Source: Salinarimonas soli (GTDB lineage: Bacteria; Pseudomonadota; Alphaproteobacteria; Rhizobiales; Beijerinckiaceae). From it: a DNA stretch of 51,513 nt. The DNA is taken from NCBI RefSeq assembly GCF_008386575.1, contig NZ_VUOA01000028.1, positions 248,123 to 299,635 of the forward strand, read 5' to 3'. Position 1 is the first letter of the stretch. Each line of letters opens with the position of its first letter. Under the pieces are notes generated by a model. The model had not been told where the DNA came from. It saw only the letters and a list, made by a program, of their open reading frames with translations, and searched no databases. Positions 50,203 through 51,513 of the stretch are shown here, one piece after another. The position numbers were made by a program, and so were the translations under genes.

Positions 50203-50676
50203 CTAAGGCAGAGGCGGCCCCACGAACTCGAGGCCGTAGCGGCCCGCCAGGGCGACGATCTCGGGCATGTTCCGCGCCGGGTGCAGCCCGAGCCGGTCCA
50301 CCTCCTCGAAGAAGCCCTCCGCGCCGCCCGGGCTCATGGTGATGAGGAGCCGGCCGGTCTCGGCGCCGATGTTCTTGAACGTGTGGGGCGCGCCGGGCGG
50401 GATCAGGATCGTGTCGCCCTCGCCGAGCTCCACCTCCATGCCGGAGCACACGAAGCGGTAGCGGCCCGACAGGATCCGGAACATCTCGCGCTCGCGATGA
50501 TGCACGTGCAGGGGCGGCCCGGCTCCGGCGGGCACCTCCTCGACCCAGTGGGACAGCTCTCCGCCGGATTCCTCCGAGCGGATCAGGAACGTGCGGGGCA
50601 GGTCGAAGGCGCGGTTCACGGCGCCCTCCCCCGCCCGCCTGACGAGGGGTCCGTTCGTGCCGCCGGGATGTGTCAT
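50203..50676 (-). CDS. Cupin-domain protein
   Basis: A 157-residue single cupin, taken from the ATG at 50676; the frame is open 36 codons upstream but those residues show no cupin character. Motif 1 is LHVHHREREMFRILSG (H57, H59, E64 or E62) and motif 2 PPGAPHTFKN with H98. The order of the motifs and spacing suit a divalent metal site. Such proteins include dioxygenases, isomerases and small sensors. The GH1-like gene lies 121 bases downstream on the same strand, perhaps in one transcript. Confidence 0.82.
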   Translation of the reverse strand: MTHPGGTNGPLVRRAGEGAVNRAFDLPRTFLIRSEESGGELSHWVEEVPAGAGPPLHVHHREREMFRILSGRYRFVCSGMEVELGEGDTILIPPGAPHTFKNIGAETGRLLITMSPGGAEGFFEEVDRLGLHPARNMPEIVALAGRYGLEFVGPPLP

Positions 50677-50903
50677 GGGCTCGCGTGCCTCCGCCTCTCG
50701 GGCCCATTGTCCTGGCCGTCGAGCCGAAGGCAAGAGCGCGATGTCAGGCACGCACGGCCCCTGCCGGCCGACGATCCAGCCCACCGGAAAAGGGAAGCCC
50801 CGCCGCGTAAAGGGAACGCAGGCGGGGCCCGGGGCCTGATACGCAACGCGGCCTTGGGCTCACGATCGCCGCAGCGGATGAACGCCGGGTTACCGGCGCG
50901 CCG

Positions 50904-51116
50904 TCAGAGGCGCTGGCCCTCGCGCGGCTGGGCGCCCGCGATCGTGCGACCCTGAGCGTCGATGGGCGGACGCCCGGCGTCGCCCTCGAAGGCCCGGGCC
51001 GCGAGGTCGCGGTTGCGGCGCTTGCGCAGGAACCAGCCGAACGCGACGATGGCGAACAGCAGGGTTACCGCGATCGTCATGAACATAAGCGAAGGCACAA
51101 GCTGATTGGCGGTCAT
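50904..51116 (-). CDS. Small single-pass membrane protein, unknown function
   Basis: A 70-residue protein. Residues 8-28 form one hydrophobic helix (PSLMFMTIAVTLLFAIVAFGW), followed by RKRRNR, so the C-terminal 40 residues (acidic then Arg/Pro) should face the cytoplasm by the positive-inside rule. A good ribosome-binding site (GAGGA) lies 8 bases before the ATG. No family recognised. It stands alone, 227 bases from the cupin gene. Its composition and start signals make it more than a chance frame. Confidence 0.65.
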   Translation of the reverse strand: MTANQLVPSLMFMTIAVTLLFAIVAFGWFLRKRRNRDLAARAFEGDAGRPPIDAQGRTIAGAQPREGQRL

Positions 51117-51513
51117 GGTGCAATCCTCGTGGGGAGCCTACGGCCTGCCTCAAGCATCAAGGACCGATGGCCGCGCCGGCGACTGGCGGAACAAGGCTTG
51201 CCCGGCGTCGCTCCAGCGCAATTTCGACCGAGGTGCAACAATCGAGCACACCGAAAGTTTCGAGAGACCACCGTAATTTGTCAATTCATGTTGACCCTCG
51301 GGAGGGTGAGGTCACTTACCCTTGCGGGGGTCGCTCATCTTACTTGGCTATATGGGATCGCTTAGGCTTCGTGACCGCCACGCCTGGCGCTCGTCTTCAC
51401 CGCGAGCGGCGACATCGGGGAGTCCGACGGGACAACGGGCGCCTATCCCAGCCTCACCCCTCGTCCTGAGAGGCTGGCTCATAAGTCGGGCCTACCCTCC
51501 GTCCTCGTCCTGA
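51117..51513. other. Gene-free stretch with a lower-GC segment and partial repeat at the end
   Basis: No frame here has coding character. About 51220-51300 is clearly more AT-rich than the rest (TAATTTGTCAATTCATG) and contains TTGACC at 51291, a possible -35 box for a gene beyond the window. From about 51457 the sequence CCTCGTCCTGAGAGG and then CGTCCTCGTCCTGA resembles the outer ends of family A repeats, cut by the window edge. Confidence 0.5.

Overview
The window is a very GC-rich (about 70% by eye) chromosomal stretch with no rRNA, tRNA, phage or transposase genes. Gene content points to an alphaproteobacterium of the order Hyphomicrobiales (Rhizobiales): a FliG ending in GEDELVY, a DUF2336 protein, many ABC solute transporters, CtrA-like and sigma-54-like sites, and two families of palindromic intergenic repeats. 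I cannot name the genus.

Layout. 1-3.2 kb: two sugar-type ABC permeases and an enolase-superfamily enzyme with the full mandelate-racemase-type active site. 3.2-3.7 kb: a small minus-strand pair, a colicin-E5-like RNase domain protein and an overlapping 87-residue partner. This is the best candidate for an undescribed toxin/immunity or toxin-antitoxin unit. 3.7-5.4 kb: a GMC oxidoreductase. 5.6-8.9 kb: a BLUF photoreceptor and a stand-alone receiver protein on the minus strand, divergent from fliG and a DUF2336 gene. 9-13 kb: enolase, then ycjX-ycjF on the minus strand. 13.1-19.2 kb: a BMP-type nucleobase/nucleoside ABC transporter and cytosine deaminase. 19.2-22 kb: a LysR regulator divergent from two short-chain dehydrogenases, one with a Tat signal. 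22-22.5 kb: nested repeats.

22.5-36.3 kb is one long collinear uptake and catabolic region: a VOC protein, a complete peptide/opine-type ABC transporter, a second solute-binding-like protein without a signal peptide, a GntR/FCD regulator, a cyclic amidohydrolase, then (behind a good -24/-12 site) a polar amino-acid-type ABC transporter and an N-carbamoyl-D-amino acid hydrolase. With codA, this suggests scavenging of nitrogen from nucleobases, ureides or carbamoyl compounds, partly under nitrogen (RpoN) control. That substrate assignment is inference.

36.3-41 kb: a branched-chain-type binding protein divergent from a CGNR zinc-finger regulator, then four translationally packed small enzymes (SRPBCC, DJ-1/PfpI, alpha/beta hydrolase, DUF1579-like). 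41-45.4 kb: an RND efflux permease with its adaptor. 45.6-48.7 kb: DUF1501, DUF1800 and a TerB-like protein. 48.8-51.1 kb: a GH1-like glycosidase, a cupin and a small membrane protein. The last 400 bases hold no convincing gene.
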